Shown piece after piece: positions 6,800 to 7,701 of a stretch of DNA of 7,701 nucleotides (the stretch's first letter is position 1; every line of letters begins with the position of its first letter). The position numbers were made by a program, and so were the translations under genes. The notes beneath the pieces are model-generated. The model did no database searches. It was given only the letters and a program-made list of their open reading frames with translations, and had not been told where the DNA came from. This DNA comes from Flavobacteriales bacterium UBA5869 (GTDB lineage: Bacteria; Bacteroidota; Bacteroidia; Flavobacteriales_D; Crocinitomicaceae): assembly GCA_002432565.1 (NCBI GenBank), contig DJFP01000062.1, positions 1-7,701 of the forward strand, given 5' to 3'.

Positions 6800-7429
6800 T
6801 TAGAAGCGAAAATGAAACCCTGCATTCAGTAAAGGCCCTCCGATTCCCAGTTCCGCATTTACTCCGAAATGTTTGGAGAAAGAATAGCGCAGTCCGGCAT
6901 AGGTTCTCAATGAAACAGGCAGATGAAGGTAGGACGGGTATTCATTCCTGGATGTTTCGGTACCGTTAAGGAACAGTTTTCTTGTTTGGTTGTTGATACC
7001 GATCCCGCCGCCCAGGTAAACATCCAGGTTCGGATTGGAAATGGGGAAGTGGTAAGCAATACGGACTTGTGTTTTAAAGCGGTTGATAATGTATTCTGCG
7101 CTGCTTTGAATTCCGGTGTTGTATTCGATCATGGTACCGGTGGATTTTTTCTGCAGGTAATAGAAATCAATTCCTAAGCTGAATGACGGATTCAACAGGT
7201 GGTCGTAACGGAGGCCAAATGTGCCCAGGTTATTGAAATTGTTGAACTCAAACTGGTCCTGGTCATTGTTGCTTGTACTTAGGGACTGAAAGCTCAAAGA
7301 AGCGTGAGGTCCGTAAGAAACTTCCAGGTAGTTGCTCGGTTTTGGAGCGGGTTCCTGGGCTGCTGCAAATTTTCCGGCGATTAAAAGAATTCCCGTTAAG
7401 AGGTGCATTTTTTCGATTGTTCGTTTCAT
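6800..7429 (-). CDS. Outer-membrane beta-barrel protein, paralogue of the operon barrel
   Basis: 209 residues. Signal peptide MKRTIEKMHLLTGILLIAGK with predicted cleavage AAA|Q after residue 24. A shorter start at Met8 (7408) would also leave a working signal peptide, but the upstream ATG gives the better basic n-region. The mature part alternates aromatic and polar residues in strands, contains a glycine-rich turn (DVYLGGGIGINN) and ends in GGPLLNAGFHFRF with a terminal Phe, so it is expected to be inserted by BAM as a small barrel. It is homologous to the barrel encoded just downstream, especially over the last 40 residues. It has its own terminator 24 bases downstream and is preceded by another gene's terminator, so it is probably a single-gene transcript. 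The function is not recognisable beyond the family (OMP beta-barrel, DUF3575 or OMP_b-brl like). Confidence 0.87.
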   Translation of the reverse strand: MKRTIEKMHLLTGILLIAGKFAAAQEPAPKPSNYLEVSYGPHASLSFQSLSTSNNDQDQFEFNNFNNLGTFGLRYDHLLNPSFSLGIDFYYLQKKSTGTMIEYNTGIQSSAEYIINRFKTQVRIAYHFPISNPNLDVYLGGGIGINNQTRKLFLNGTETSRNEYPSYLHLPVSLRTYAGLRYSFSKHFGVNAELGIGGPLLNAGFHFRF

Positions 7430-7436
7430 GGTATTT

Positions 7437-7464
7437 GAATTATATGTTTCTACTTACAAGACAA
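7437..7464 (-). promoter_or_regulatory. Weak candidate promoter of the second barrel gene
   Basis: On the - strand TTG (7464-7462), a 17-base spacer, then TATAATTC (7444-7437). The spacing equals that of the candidate promoter of the neighbouring operon, but the -7 match to TAnnTTTG is only partial (TA plus two of four). The ATG begins 8 bases after it, so the leader would be almost absent. Confidence 0.2.
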
Positions 7465-7530
7465 TTTTCAACTCAAAAAACCTTGGGTGTAATCACGAAA
7501 AAGATCAAGAAAAACAGCAAATTATTTTAT

Positions 7531-7564
7531 AAAAAAAGACCTGTTCGCCGGCGGACAGGTCTTT
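7531..7564 (-). terminator. Rho-independent terminator of the T9SS-cargo gene
   Basis: Inverted repeat of 15 bases with one G-U type mismatch (7535-7549 and 7550-7564, core GACCTGTTCGCC). The innermost CGCCGGCG supplies the tight loop. On the - strand a run of seven T bases, partly shared with the stem end, follows (7537-7531). The hairpin begins 26 bases after the stop codon at 7590. Confidence 0.9.
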
Positions 7565-7589
7565 CTTAGGATTCGGGGTACTTAAACAT

Positions 7590-7701
7590 TTATTGTTTGA
7601 CGAATTTCAAACGCTGTGATGATCCGTTCGAGAAGTATAATTCGCAGAAATAAACTCCCGGTGTGAGATCACCCGTTTCCAACTGGTAGTGCTCGGTATT
7701 G
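7590..7701 (-). CDS. T9SS-secreted protein, C-terminal sorting tail only (5' part outside window)
   Basis: An open frame enters from the right edge and gives 36 residues before a TAA stop; it is too short to stand out without inspection of the frame. The sequence has LTPGVYFCELYFSNGSSQRL followed by KFVKQ at the C-terminus. This is the canonical type A C-terminal sorting domain of Bacteroidota (Por secretion system tail; pattern L.PG.Y...L...G......K..K). Such tails target large secreted or surface proteins across the outer membrane through the type IX secretion system and are normally removed on export. The identity of the cargo cannot be told. It has its own terminator just downstream. Confidence 0.88.
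   Translation of the reverse strand, partial: NTEHYQLETGDLTPGVYFCELYFSNGSSQRLKFVKQ

Noticed and set aside
6622..6969. 115-codon + strand frame across the gap between the two barrel genes
   Set aside because: It crosses the terminator hairpin and antisense of both signal-peptide and barrel coding sequence; no domain features.
7273..7569. 98- and 66-codon + strand frames over the start of the second barrel gene
   Set aside because: Antisense to a gene with a clear signal peptide and running through the terminator at 7531-7564; very basic, unstructured translation.

Overview
The window most likely comes from a Bacteroidota genome, probably Flavobacteriales and possibly near Fluviicola/Crocinitomicaceae (the family-level placement is a guess). 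The reasons are a TamB of the Bacteroidota type, a type IX secretion (T9SS) C-terminal sorting tail at the right edge, several small outer-membrane beta-barrels ending in an aromatic residue, an ECF-like sigma factor paired with a barrel protein, and the general absence of Shine-Dalgarno sequences. No RNA gene, CRISPR array, insertion sequence or phage gene is visible.

Layout. On the + strand, positions 1-2403 are the 3' part of tamB, cut by the left edge. A 118-base gap with no convincing regulatory site follows, then a complete biotin carboxylase gene (accC, 2522-4006), which ends in a strong hairpin terminator (4044-4083). Everything to the right is on the - strand. A tight three-gene unit reads leftward from about 6661: a secreted outer-membrane beta-barrel (6661-5969), a sigma-70 family factor with a GTG start (5955-5419), and a 439-residue protein (5412-4093) that combines a short cytosolic head, one inner-membrane helix, a long disordered linker and a C-terminal beta-barrel. 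Upstream of it is a second barrel gene (7429-6800), a paralogue of the first, with its own terminator. The right edge holds the last 36 codons of a T9SS-secreted protein, again with its own terminator.

How the genes work together. tamB (envelope lipid/protein assembly) and accC (carboxylation of biotin for acyl-CoA carboxylases) are housekeeping genes. The - strand cluster looks like an envelope-sensing circuit. The sigma factor is followed after 6 bases by a protein whose charged N-terminus faces the cytoplasm and whose C-terminus looks able to insert in the outer membrane. My inference is that this protein is a trans-envelope anti-sigma factor or sigma regulator, and that the co-transcribed barrel is its partner or a target. 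This architecture is the most interesting item in the window. I cannot say from the sequence whether it has been characterised experimentally.
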